NCBI GenBank assembly: GCA_030635565.1
Contig: DAOVYP010000120.1
Coordinates: 1 to 6,968 of the forward strand
Source: Spirochaeta sp.
Lineage (GTDB): Bacteria > Spirochaetota > Spirochaetia > DSM-2461
Reading direction: 5' to 3'
Length of the DNA: 6,968 nt
Shown: positions 1 to 5,809 of the stretch, piece after piece
Layout of the letters: every line of letters begins with the position of its first letter
How positions within the stretch are numbered: the stretch's first letter is position 1
Notes under the pieces: model-generated
Database searches by the model: none
Seen by the model: only the letters and a program-made list of their open reading frames with translations
Told to the model about the DNA's origin: nothing
Position numbers and translations under genes: made by a program

Positions 1-803
1 GTGGAAGGCCGCAGCGTGACCCCGGTCCAGTCCTCGCCGCTATGCTGTGCGATATACGCGTGCATGGCCAACACGTCATCAGCCCCCTCGGTCGCATAGA
101 GGCTATAGTATGGATACCAATGGGCGCCTGGAACAAGGTAGGTAAGCCTCAGCTCAGCTTTACCCGCAGTCTGTTCATCCTCTGTACGAAGCTGCAGGTG
201 CACAGCTTTCCTGATCTCGCCCGGGGATGGATCTATCTCCTCATGCATCTCTTCGAGCCGGTTCTGCAGATGAGCGAGCCGCTCTTCCATCTCTACCCGC
301 TGATCCGACAACTGGTGTCGGTCCTCAGTCAATTGCTCACGGCGGTCCGCCAGGAAGAGACTCAAGCGCAATCGGGCGTCTGACGGATTCGGGGTTGAGC
401 CGGAAGTATCATCGGGTTGAGGTCTTTCCGGCATGGAGACCGACGATAACAGGTCGATACTGGAATTCAGCTGGTCGACGTCGAACCGAAGACGGGCGAG
501 TTCCCGCTTGACTGACGTCATCTCTATTCGGAGGGATTCGACAGAATCATCCTGGTACTGCCGTTCAGCTGTCACCAGGCTGACCTTGAAATCCCGGGCA
601 ATCGGCGCGGATGTATCCTCTCCCATGGGCCGAAAACTGAGTCGTACAGAACCATCGACGAGGCAGGCCGGAAGATCTCCAATTGTGATGTGGGTAATCT
701 CGTCGGTACCTGGATTTTCCAGTGTCGCCGTTCGCTCGACCAATGCACCATCACGGTATACGGTTACGCGACTGATCGTTGACACAAGAGCTATTTCATT
801 CAT
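1..803 (-). CDS. DUF4140/DUF4139 (MuiA-like) protein, C-terminus outside window
   Basis: Reading the minus strand from ATG 803-801 gives 267 uninterrupted codons to the left edge, so the gene is partial. Residues 12-22 (VTVYRDGALVE) match the start of the DUF4140 domain. Residues 85-195 are rich in E, R, Q and L, probably coiled coil, with a polar Pro/Ser/Thr linker near 125-142. From about residue 217 the DUF4139 domain begins: LTYLVPGAHWYPYY, then IAQHSGEDWTGVTL, both typical of the mucoidy inhibitor A family (TIGR02231). Family members are usually around 500-600 residues, so much of DUF4139 is missing here. I see no signal peptide. The biochemical role of the family is not established. The start at 803 is chosen because GGAGGA lies seven bases upstream; an in-frame ATG at 827 has no comparable site. 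The gene is divergent from the AIM24 cluster. Confidence 0.9.
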   Translation of the reverse strand, partial: MNEIALVSTISRVTVYRDGALVERTATLENPGTDEITHITIGDLPACLVDGSVRLSFRPMGEDTSAPIARDFKVSLVTAERQYQDDSVESLRIEMTSVKRELARLRFDVDQLNSSIDLLSSVSMPERPQPDDTSGSTPNPSDARLRLSLFLADRREQLTEDRHQLSDQRVEMEERLAHLQNRLEEMHEEIDPSPGEIRKAVHLQLRTEDEQTAGKAELRLTYLVPGAHWYPYYSLYATEGADDVLAMHAYIAQHSGEDWTGVTLRPS

Positions 804-914
804 CGGGAAATCCTCCGTTTCCGACATTATCCCAGATCCGGATTAAGCTGAAGCCGGCTCAACTCATAGCTTTTCAGCAATGCCATGCACTAGAGTAATG
901 TACGAGGAGTAATC
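804..914. promoter_or_regulatory. Divergent intergenic region between DUF4139 gene and AIM24 cluster
   Basis: This 111-base gap separates two divergent genes and must hold the promoter of the plus-strand cluster unless that is internal. I could not assign a sigma-70 -35/-10 pair for the plus strand. Visible structure is limited to an 8-base palindrome AGCCGGCT at 852-859 and a 6-base inverted repeat GCTGAA/TTCAGC at 847-852 and 873-878. Either could be an operator half-site or chance. The plus-strand ribosome site GAGGAG is at 904-909, five bases before ATG 915. Confidence 0.4.
811..834 (-). promoter_or_regulatory. Candidate extended -10 promoter and RBS for the DUF4139 gene
   Basis: On the minus strand, positions 834-826 read TGGGATAAT. 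This is an extended -10 (TGn) followed by GATAAT, five of six matches to TATAAT. I see no convincing -35 at the usual distance. Transcription would start near 819, just before the GGAGGA ribosome site at 816-811, leaving a leader of about 16 bases before ATG 803. If correct, the alternative ATG at 827 lies upstream of the transcript start and cannot be used. The promoter part is inference from sequence match only. Confidence 0.35.
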
Positions 915-1589
915 ATGAAAGCGACAATATCCGGCGGACCGGCGTTCGCCCATGTTCATGTCGACCTGGACACCGGAGAGAAAATCACCGCTGAAAGCGG
1001 AGCGATGCAGTCCATGTCGGCCGATCTTGATCTCAAGGCACATCTCAACGGAAGTTTTTTCTCGGCTCTGGGCAAGAAATGGTTCGGCGGAGAAAGCCTG
1101 CTGGCCTCGACATATACCAATAATACACAGGGCACCCGAAGGGTCACCCTGGCTCAGGACGTTCCCGGTGAAATCAGACGTGTCGACCTGATAGACGGAG
1201 AAACCCTCTGCATGCAGAGAGGAGCCTGGCTGGCTTCGGTTGGTGATGTGAAGATTAAAACCGTCTGGGCCGGATTTGTATCCATGTTTGTCGGCGAAGG
1301 TCTGGTAAAGCTCATGGCCGTCGGCGGTACAGACGGCGGGTCGTTCTGGTACGGCGCTTACGGAGGCATCATCGAACGTGAAGTCGATGGCGAATTGTTC
1401 GTGGACAACGGATTTCTGGTTGCCTATCAGCAAGAAATGAAGCTGAAAATCGCCCTGCCCGGCGGTCTTTTCGCATCGATGTTCGGCGGTGAAGGATTCG
1501 TCACAAAGGTTGTCGGGAACGGAAAAATATGGATACAGACCCGAAGCATCAAGAGTCTGGCGGCCTGGCTCAATCCGAAGTTTCGCTAA
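915..1589 (+). CDS. AIM24/TIGR00266 family protein, copy 1 of 3
   Basis: This 224-residue protein belongs to the AIM24 (TIGR00266) family of soluble beta-rich proteins, named for a yeast mitochondrial homologue; the bacterial function is not established. Evidence is the N-terminal GEKITAESGAMQSM (21-34), the mid-region MQRGAWLAS (100-108), the YGAYGGIIE segment (146-154), DNGFLVAY (164-171), and the C-terminal GGEGFVTKVVGNGKIWIQT (191-209). A glycine-rich F-x-G-E motif recurs at about residues 57-61, 125-130 and 190-195. There is no signal peptide or obvious membrane span. The start ATG has GAGGAG five bases upstream. It is the first gene of a tight cluster, 10 bases from the next paralogue. 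It is the most divergent copy in its middle third (GTDGGSFWYG), and length is normal for the family. Confidence 0.92.
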   Translation: MKATISGGPAFAHVHVDLDTGEKITAESGAMQSMSADLDLKAHLNGSFFSALGKKWFGGESLLASTYTNNTQGTRRVTLAQDVPGEIRRVDLIDGETLCMQRGAWLASVGDVKIKTVWAGFVSMFVGEGLVKLMAVGGTDGGSFWYGAYGGIIEREVDGELFVDNGFLVAYQQEMKLKIALPGGLFASMFGGEGFVTKVVGNGKIWIQTRSIKSLAAWLNPKFR

Positions 1590-1593
1590 GAGG
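1590..1593 (+). promoter_or_regulatory. RBS favouring the second of two tandem ATGs
   Basis: GAGG at 1590-1593 begins directly after the stop codon of copy 1. It is three bases from ATG 1597 and six bases from ATG 1600. The six-base spacing is closer to the usual optimum, so the second ATG is preferred. The difference is one residue. Confidence 0.55.
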
Positions 1594-1599
1594 TGAATG

Positions 1600-2286
1600 A
1601 TGAAAATTGATATAGTTCAAAGACCGGCTTCGGCCGCAGCCCGGGTATCCCTGGATCCCGGTGAGCACATTACCGCTGAAGGCGGATCGATGATAGCCAT
1701 GAGCGGAGACATGGAAATAAAAACAACCACCCATAAGAAAGAAGGCGGTAAAGTCCTGAAGGGACTTGCGAGGACACTGGCCGGAGAAGGGCTCTTTATG
1801 AACCATTTCACCGCCGGATCGAACGGAGGTGAGGTGATTCTCGCAGCCAATCTGACCGGAGACATGGAAGTCTTGAGTCTCAAAGAAGGTACGTCTCTCA
1901 TGGTGCAGAATGGGTCTTTTGTCGCCCATGAAGATTCGGTAGACATGAGTATCAGCTGGCAGGGACTCAAAAATATATTCTCCGGTGAAAACATGATCTG
2001 GCTGAAGATGACCGGATCGGGAATGCTCATCATCAATGCCTTCGGCGCTTTGTACCCCGTGGATGTCGACGGTGAATATATCGTGGATACGGGCAACATC
2101 GCCGCATTTGAGGATACTCTTGAATATAAAATTACCAGGGCCGGAAAAAGCCTGGTCTCCTCGTTTCTCGGCGGGGAAGGACTCGTCAGCCGATTCTCCG
2201 GCCGAGGCCGGATCTGGTGCCAGACACATGCGGACCGGAATTTCGGCAAAAGCCTCACCCCCCATCTGCGGCCGAAGAAAAAATAG
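1600..2286 (+). CDS. AIM24/TIGR00266 family protein, copy 2 of 3
   Basis: A 228-residue paralogue of the preceding gene, with the same family landmarks: GEHITAEGGSMIAMSGDMEI (21-40), MVQNGSFVAH (101-110), an IFSGEN block (127-131), DTGNIAAFEDTLEY (163-176), and GGEGLVSRFSGRGRIWCQT (191-209). The recurring F-x-G-E type motif appears three times, at about 61-64 (LAGEGL), 127-131 and 190-195. The C-terminal tail ends in a basic RPKKK. There is no signal peptide or membrane segment. An ATG one codon earlier (1597) is possible, but the ribosome site spacing favours 1600. The stop codon TAG overlaps the GGAGG ribosome site of the next gene, so translation of copies 2 and 3 is probably coupled. Function in bacteria is unknown; tandem copies suggest the products may assemble together, which is inference. 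Confidence 0.92.
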   Translation: MKIDIVQRPASAAARVSLDPGEHITAEGGSMIAMSGDMEIKTTTHKKEGGKVLKGLARTLAGEGLFMNHFTAGSNGGEVILAANLTGDMEVLSLKEGTSLMVQNGSFVAHEDSVDMSISWQGLKNIFSGENMIWLKMTGSGMLIINAFGALYPVDVDGEYIVDTGNIAAFEDTLEYKITRAGKSLVSSFLGGEGLVSRFSGRGRIWCQTHADRNFGKSLTPHLRPKKK

Positions 2287-2290
2287 GAGG
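2286..2290 (+). promoter_or_regulatory. RBS overlapping the stop codon of copy 2
   Basis: GGAGG at 2286-2290 shares its first base with the TAG stop codon of copy 2 (2284-2286) and stands five bases before ATG 2296. This is close to consensus and suggests strong, coupled initiation of copy 3. Confidence 0.7.
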
Positions 2291-2295
2291 ATAGA

Positions 2296-2979
2296 ATGGA
2301 TACTGTTAAAACCGATTTTCCCTACACTATAGATTCATCTCCGGATTACGCCTTTCTCAACGTCACGATCCCCGGGGGAAAGACCTTGCGGGTGGAAGCC
2401 GAAGCCATGGCCGCCATGAATACCTCCATTTCGATGAAAACGAAGATGAAGGGCGGCCTGAAGCGCATGTTCAGCGGAGAAAAGCTCTTCATTAACGAAT
2501 ACAGTGCCGGAACGGATGACGCCTATATCGGTCTGGCTCCCGGCACTCCGGGAGACATCGCACACCTGTACCTGGAGAATGAGACGGTCTTCGTCCAGAA
2601 CGGATCCTTCCTGGCATCGGGCCCCGATATTGAAACGGGAATTGAGTTCCAGGGATTCAAAGGTTTCTTCTCCGGTGAAAAACTTTTCATGATCCGCTGT
2701 TCCGGCACCGGGGATCTGTGGTTCAACACCTACGGCGGACTCATCGAAATCGATGTAAAAGACCAGTATGTCGTCGATACAGGCTTCATCGTGGCATTCA
2801 CCGAAAGCCTGAGTTACACCGTCCGTTCCGTAGGTGGTATGAAATCCTTATTCTTCTCCGGTGAAGGACTCGTATGCCGCTTCAGCGGAGAGGGAAAAGT
2901 GTGGATTCAGACCCGTCTGACTCCGGCTTTCGTCCGATGGGCCGATGCCTTCCGCCGCGTGGAAAAGAAAAGCAATTGA
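2296..2979 (+). CDS. AIM24/TIGR00266 family protein, copy 3 of 3
   Basis: A 227-residue third paralogue. Landmarks are GGKTLRVEAEAMAAM (27-41), VFVQNGSFLAS (98-108), FNTYGGLIEIDV (143-154), DTGFIVAFTESLSY (161-174) and SGEGLVCRFSGEGKVWIQT (188-206). The internal pseudo-repeat is clearest here: FSGEKLF at 59-65, FSGEKLF at 125-131 and FSGEGLV at 187-193, each leading into a glycine-containing beta stretch. This suggests three repeated structural units in the fold. Compared with copies 1 and 2 it has a longer N-terminal leader before the conserved core (about 8 residues) and GGKTLRVEAEA in place of GE-ITAE-G. No signal peptide or membrane helix is seen. It is followed after 24 bases by the oxidoreductase, apparently in the same transcription unit. 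Confidence 0.92.
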   Translation: MDTVKTDFPYTIDSSPDYAFLNVTIPGGKTLRVEAEAMAAMNTSISMKTKMKGGLKRMFSGEKLFINEYSAGTDDAYIGLAPGTPGDIAHLYLENETVFVQNGSFLASGPDIETGIEFQGFKGFFSGEKLFMIRCSGTGDLWFNTYGGLIEIDVKDQYVVDTGFIVAFTESLSYTVRSVGGMKSLFFSGEGLVCRFSGEGKVWIQTRLTPAFVRWADAFRRVEKKSN

Positions 2980-2993
2980 TTGAAAAAACCTTC

Positions 2994-2998
2994 GGAGG
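2994..2998 (+). promoter_or_regulatory. RBS that fixes the GTG start of the oxidoreductase
   Basis: GGAGG at 2994-2998 is five bases before GTG 3004, which is in frame with the oxidoreductase. The reading frame is open back to TTG 2980, but that codon has no such site upstream. ATG 3000 lies only one base after GGAGG and opens an eight-codon frame that stops at 3026, so it is unlikely to be used. Confidence 0.7.
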
Positions 2999-3003
2999 TA
3001 TGC

Positions 3004-4179
3004 GTGTCATTGAATCCTGTTATTGATAAGCTGGGTCGGCGAATTCGCCTTGCCCTCATCGGCGGCGGGCCGGGTTCCTTTATCGGCCGGATGCACCGCA
3101 GCGCCGCACGCCTTGACGGCCGCTACGATATCGTCGCCGCCGTCCTTTCTTCCAACCCGGAGAAATCCCGTAAGGCCGGCGCCGAAATCGGCCTCCCGGA
3201 GGAGCGGGCCTATTCTGACGTACCGGTCATGCTCGCTGCCGAGGCTGCCGGGGATGACGGCGCCGATGCGATAGCCATCATGACTCCCAATATCTATCAT
3301 CATCCCTATGCCATCGCGGCCATGGATGCGGGATTCGACGTTATCTGCGACAAACCCCTCACCAACAGCATTGCCGATGCCGAGGAGATTGTCGCCAGAG
3401 TAAAAAAAACCGGCCGGGTGTTCTGTTTAACCCACAACTATACGGGATACCCCCTGGTCCGGCAGGCCAGGGCCATGGTGGAAGCCGGTGAAATCGGCGA
3501 ACTGCGTCTGGTTCAGGTGGAGTACGTCCAGGGTGGAAAGGCCGATGAAAGCAAAAAGGACGATCCGACGGCCCACCGGGGCTGGAAGTTCGATCCGGCG
3601 AAGAGCGGTCCCTCACTGGTTCTCGGAGATATCGGTACCCATGCCCATCATCTGCTCCGATTTATCACCGGAAAGGAAATCGCCGAGCTATCCGCCGAAG
3701 TGGGATCCATTGTCCCCGGCCGGGTGGTCCATGACTATACCGGCGCCCTCCTCCGCCTCGAGGGCGGCGCCCGGGGTGTATTCTGGGTAACCCAGGCGGC
3801 GGCGGGAATCGAAAACAGCCTGAAAATCAGGGTATCGGGAAATAAGGGCAGCATCGAGTGGTGGCAGGAAGTGCCGCAGCGCCTCAGCTATTCCCCCCTT
3901 GGAGAGCCCGCCCAGATCCGCACACCCAACGGTCCGGGAACTTATCCGGTCTCGGCCCGGGCCTGCCGTGTCGTTGCCGGACATCCCGAAGGATTCCCCG
4001 AGGCATTTGCCAATATCTATTCCGACGCCGCCGAAGCCATCGCCGCCCGTATTACAGGCACCGAACCGGATCCTCATGCCATGTGGTTTCCCACCGCCGC
4101 CGATGGGCTGGCCGGTATGCGATTCACTTTCGCCTGCCTGGAGTCGGCGAAGAACGGAGGCGCCTGGACCGCCTTGTAA
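3004..4179 (+). CDS. Gfo/Idh/MocA family NAD(P)-dependent oxidoreductase
   Basis: A 391-residue predicted cytoplasmic dehydrogenase of the Gfo/Idh/MocA family, which mostly oxidises or reduces sugars, inositols and sugar acids with NAD(P). The N-terminal Rossmann fold carries LALIGGGPGSFIG (16-28). The family's E-K-P catalytic motif appears as CDKPLT (115-120), with lysine 117. The alpha/beta C-terminal domain has GDIGTHAHHLLRF (208-220), whose Asp and His residues occupy the usual substrate and catalytic site. The segment TPNIYHHPYAIAAMDAG (94-110) is also typical. Length is normal. The start is GTG 3004, set by GGAGG at 2994-2998; an upstream TTG at 2980 would add eight unsupported residues. 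It closes the AIM24 cluster. The exact substrate cannot be told from sequence. Codon use is GC-rich, unlike the genes to its right. Confidence 0.93.
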   Translation: MSLNPVIDKLGRRIRLALIGGGPGSFIGRMHRSAARLDGRYDIVAAVLSSNPEKSRKAGAEIGLPEERAYSDVPVMLAAEAAGDDGADAIAIMTPNIYHHPYAIAAMDAGFDVICDKPLTNSIADAEEIVARVKKTGRVFCLTHNYTGYPLVRQARAMVEAGEIGELRLVQVEYVQGGKADESKKDDPTAHRGWKFDPAKSGPSLVLGDIGTHAHHLLRFITGKEIAELSAEVGSIVPGRVVHDYTGALLRLEGGARGVFWVTQAAAGIENSLKIRVSGNKGSIEWWQEVPQRLSYSPLGEPAQIRTPNGPGTYPVSARACRVVAGHPEGFPEAFANIYSDAAEAIAARITGTEPDPHAMWFPTAADGLAGMRFTFACLESAKNGGAWTAL

Positions 4180-4199
4180 TTGGTAAAAAGCCTGTACAA

Positions 4200-5075
4200 T
4201 TATACTTTCTCATTAACGGATAGATTCAATTGCTTTATCATTATCTTCCAGTCATGATTCCCCGGGTCCTTCCCCGGATGAATCCGGTAGTATTCCGATC
4301 CACTTTTAACCGCGGCAATCCGGTCGGCAGGCATATCACCGACAAACACAACTCTCCGGTATCCCAGTGTTTTTACATAGTTCAGATTTTCTCCCTTATC
4401 ACCCCCGATACAGGAGTTTATTTTATCCGCAAAGCTGTGTTTTTTTACTTCTTCAGACAACAGAGGTGTCAGCAGGCTGGAGACGATAAAAAGATCATTT
4501 GACACTGAAAGCTCTTTTAAAACCTTTTCAGCTTCTGCAAAAGGCTTCCATCCTTGAGATGACTCAGTATTTAAATCTGTATATTCCCGATCAAAAACAT
4601 CAAAGCTCTTCTTACGGTCGGGCAGATATCGGAAATTATCCAGTGGAGATGCCTCCATATTCATAAAGATTTCCAGAATATTTTCAATCCCGCTGACCCA
4701 GGCTGAAAAATCACTGTTTGTATCCCCTTCAAGCTCTTCCAGGAAGTTGATATATAAATGTCTTTCTCTGATGTAAGAGGAGTTTTTAAGCTGCTGGGGC
4801 TTGTCGGCCAGGAGCCGGACAACCCGAAGTAAATCCTGTGGATGACTGAGGGAATTCACGACATTGTCAAACTGATAAACTCTTAATTCTCCTCCATACT
4901 CTTTGTGGCAGAAATCAATCAGTTTCCGAAGATCACTCAGCAATATATCGTCCCCGGTTAAGTTGATTTCAAAGGCTTTGATTATGGCGGAAATAAAATT
5001 CTCGAATTTATCATTCATGGAATCTATAATCGTGCCATCCCAGTCAAAGCAAACAGCAGTATTGAATTTCAGCAT
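4200..5075 (-). CDS. HAD-superfamily hydrolase (phosphatase-like)
   Basis: A haloacid dehalogenase-type hydrolase of 291 residues from ATG 5075 (298 from an in-frame GTG at 5096). Numbered from the GTG, motif I is CFDWDGTIIDS (16-26), with nucleophile Asp18 and acid/base Asp20. Motif II is FIVSSLL (203-209), motif III is Lys234 in GGDKGEN, and motif IV is FVGDMPADR (251-259), with metal-binding Asp254 and Asp258. All catalytic residues are present, so it should be active, most likely on a small phosphorylated metabolite. About 180 residues lie between motifs I and II, a large C1-type helical cap that I cannot match to a named subfamily. Neither start has a good ribosome site. ATG 5075 lies ten bases after the permease stop, suggesting an old operon with the transporter. 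It converges on the oxidoreductase 20 bases away and is AT-rich. Confidence 0.88.
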   Translation of the reverse strand: MLKFNTAVCFDWDGTIIDSMNDKFENFISAIIKAFEINLTGDDILLSDLRKLIDFCHKEYGGELRVYQFDNVVNSLSHPQDLLRVVRLLADKPQQLKNSSYIRERHLYINFLEELEGDTNSDFSAWVSGIENILEIFMNMEASPLDNFRYLPDRKKSFDVFDREYTDLNTESSQGWKPFAEAEKVLKELSVSNDLFIVSSLLTPLLSEEVKKHSFADKINSCIGGDKGENLNYVKTLGYRRVVFVGDMPADRIAAVKSGSEYYRIHPGKDPGNHDWKIMIKQLNLSVNEKV

Positions 5076-5085
5076 AGTTATATTG

Positions 5086-5271
5086 TCACTTGGCACTCGT
5101 TGCTTGAGTCTTTATCCGATGCCGCCTTTGACTTATCAGGTTGACAACAAAAATAGGAACCATGACCGAGAGCAGCAGAAATATACCGACTACCGAAGCC
5201 GGTCCGTAAAGGTCGCTCCTGATTTGCGCGTAAGTTTCTACCGTCAGGGTTTTCCAATGCACCGGCGGTGA
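5086..5271 (-). pseudogene. ABC-transporter permease, C-terminal remnant only
   Basis: Reading the minus strand up to the TGA at 5088-5086 gives a tail of about 58 residues that looks like the end of an ABC-transporter inner-membrane permease. It has WKTLTVETYAQI, then DLYGPASVVG, then one hydrophobic helix of about 20 residues (IFLLLSVMVPIFVVNLI), then a basic cytoplasmic end (SQRRHRIKTQ). Upstream of about 5262 the same frame stays open to 5451 but loses permease character, because it runs antisense through the AGE-like gene. The first several transmembrane helices and the start are absent. The HAD gene begins just after this stop, so the two probably formed one operon. Substrate cannot be inferred. 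The permease call rests on motif resemblance. Confidence 0.6.
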
Positions 5272-5275
5272 ATTG
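5255..5275. other. Probable deletion or rearrangement junction
   Basis: To the left of this point lies the 3' end of a minus-strand permease. To the right lies the 3' half of a plus-strand AGE-like gene. Both lack their 5' parts and meet head to head with no promoter-sized gap. A perfect 11-base inverted repeat, CACCG-G-CGGTG, sits at 5260-5270. Either an internal deletion between two divergent operons or an inversion could produce this; an assembly join would look the same. Confidence 0.5.
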
Positions 5276-5809
5276 TGGTATACCGATGGAATGGTGCTGA
5301 GTGATCCGGGGCATGCTCTTGAATTTATCGGGTTGGCTGCAAGATTTCTTTCAGCCGCATTATCAGCAGTTTCCCTGGAAACTCGGAATAAACAGGAGCT
5401 GTTGGAAATCACATCCCTGATGCTTCCTATTTTCCGTAGAAACTTTTCCAATGGGTTTAATCTAAAAGCAGAGGGAATCGTAAAGTTAATGGATCTGGTA
5501 TCACGGCAGACAGTAAACAGCCAGATGCCCTGGTGGTCAGTTCCGGAAACTATGAGAGCGGCTCTCGGGTGCTATGAAATTGCACACAATGATGCTGACA
5601 GATCGTTTTGCATGAAAGCTTACAGCCTTTGCCACAATACTTTCATGAATAATTATATTGTATCTGACTCTCCCGGATTGCTCGCTGTACAGACCCGGGA
5701 TGAAAACGGCGCAATTATCGACAGCATACCAGCTGTTCCCGATGCGGATCCGGGTTATCATACCGGTTTATCATTGATTGATTGTCTGGAAATGATTGAT
5801 GAACAATAA
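5264..5809 (+). pseudogene. AGE-like (N-acylglucosamine 2-epimerase family) protein, N-terminal half missing
   Basis: The reading frame is open from 5234, with possible starts at TTG 5273 and ATG 5291, and ends at TAA 5809. Homology-like sequence begins around GGELWYTDGMVLS. Landmarks resemble the C-terminal half of AGE-family (alpha/alpha)6-barrel epimerases: DPGHALEF (the conserved P-G-H-x-x-E segment), MPWWSVPETMRA (the W-W-x-x-E type segment), and a late PGYHTGLSLIDCLEM histidine segment. The family is usually near 400 residues; only about 180 remain, so half the barrel is lost and activity is unlikely. A short stable fragment might still be made, since GGCGGTG precedes TTG 5273. The 3' end overlaps the next gene by 11 bases, so the pair once formed an operon. 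The family call is by motif resemblance; another six-hairpin enzyme family is possible. Confidence 0.6.

Noticed and set aside
42..846. Plus-strand open frames of 94-137 codons across the left end
   Set aside because: They are shadows of the DUF4139 gene on the minus strand, which shows recognisable family motifs; the plus-strand translations do not.
852..859. AGCCGGCT palindrome as an operator
   Set aside because: Only eight bases, its flanks do not extend the symmetry, and no regulator gene is nearby.
864..2565. Long minus-strand frames (up to 231 codons) opposite the AIM24 genes
   Set aside because: They are antisense to three genes with clear family motifs and ribosome sites, and their translations show no recognisable domain.
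3000..3026. Eight-codon ATG frame overlapping the oxidoreductase start
   Set aside because: Its ATG is only one base from GGAGG, too close for normal initiation; the in-frame GTG at 3004 has proper spacing.
4174..4205. Bidirectional terminator between the convergent genes (TTGTA/TACAA, GTAATTG/CAATTATAC)
   Set aside because: Stems are short, AT-rich and bulged with no clear T run; not distinguishable from chance.
4200..5075. HAD gene as phosphonoacetaldehyde hydrolase in an aminoethylphosphonate operon
   Set aside because: Motif I is DWDGT rather than the D-x-A-G-T form of phosphonatases, and no partner transaminase is present.
5078..5314. 78-codon minus-strand frame over the permease tail
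   Set aside because: It is in another frame from the permease-like sequence and lacks any hydrophobic helix or motif.
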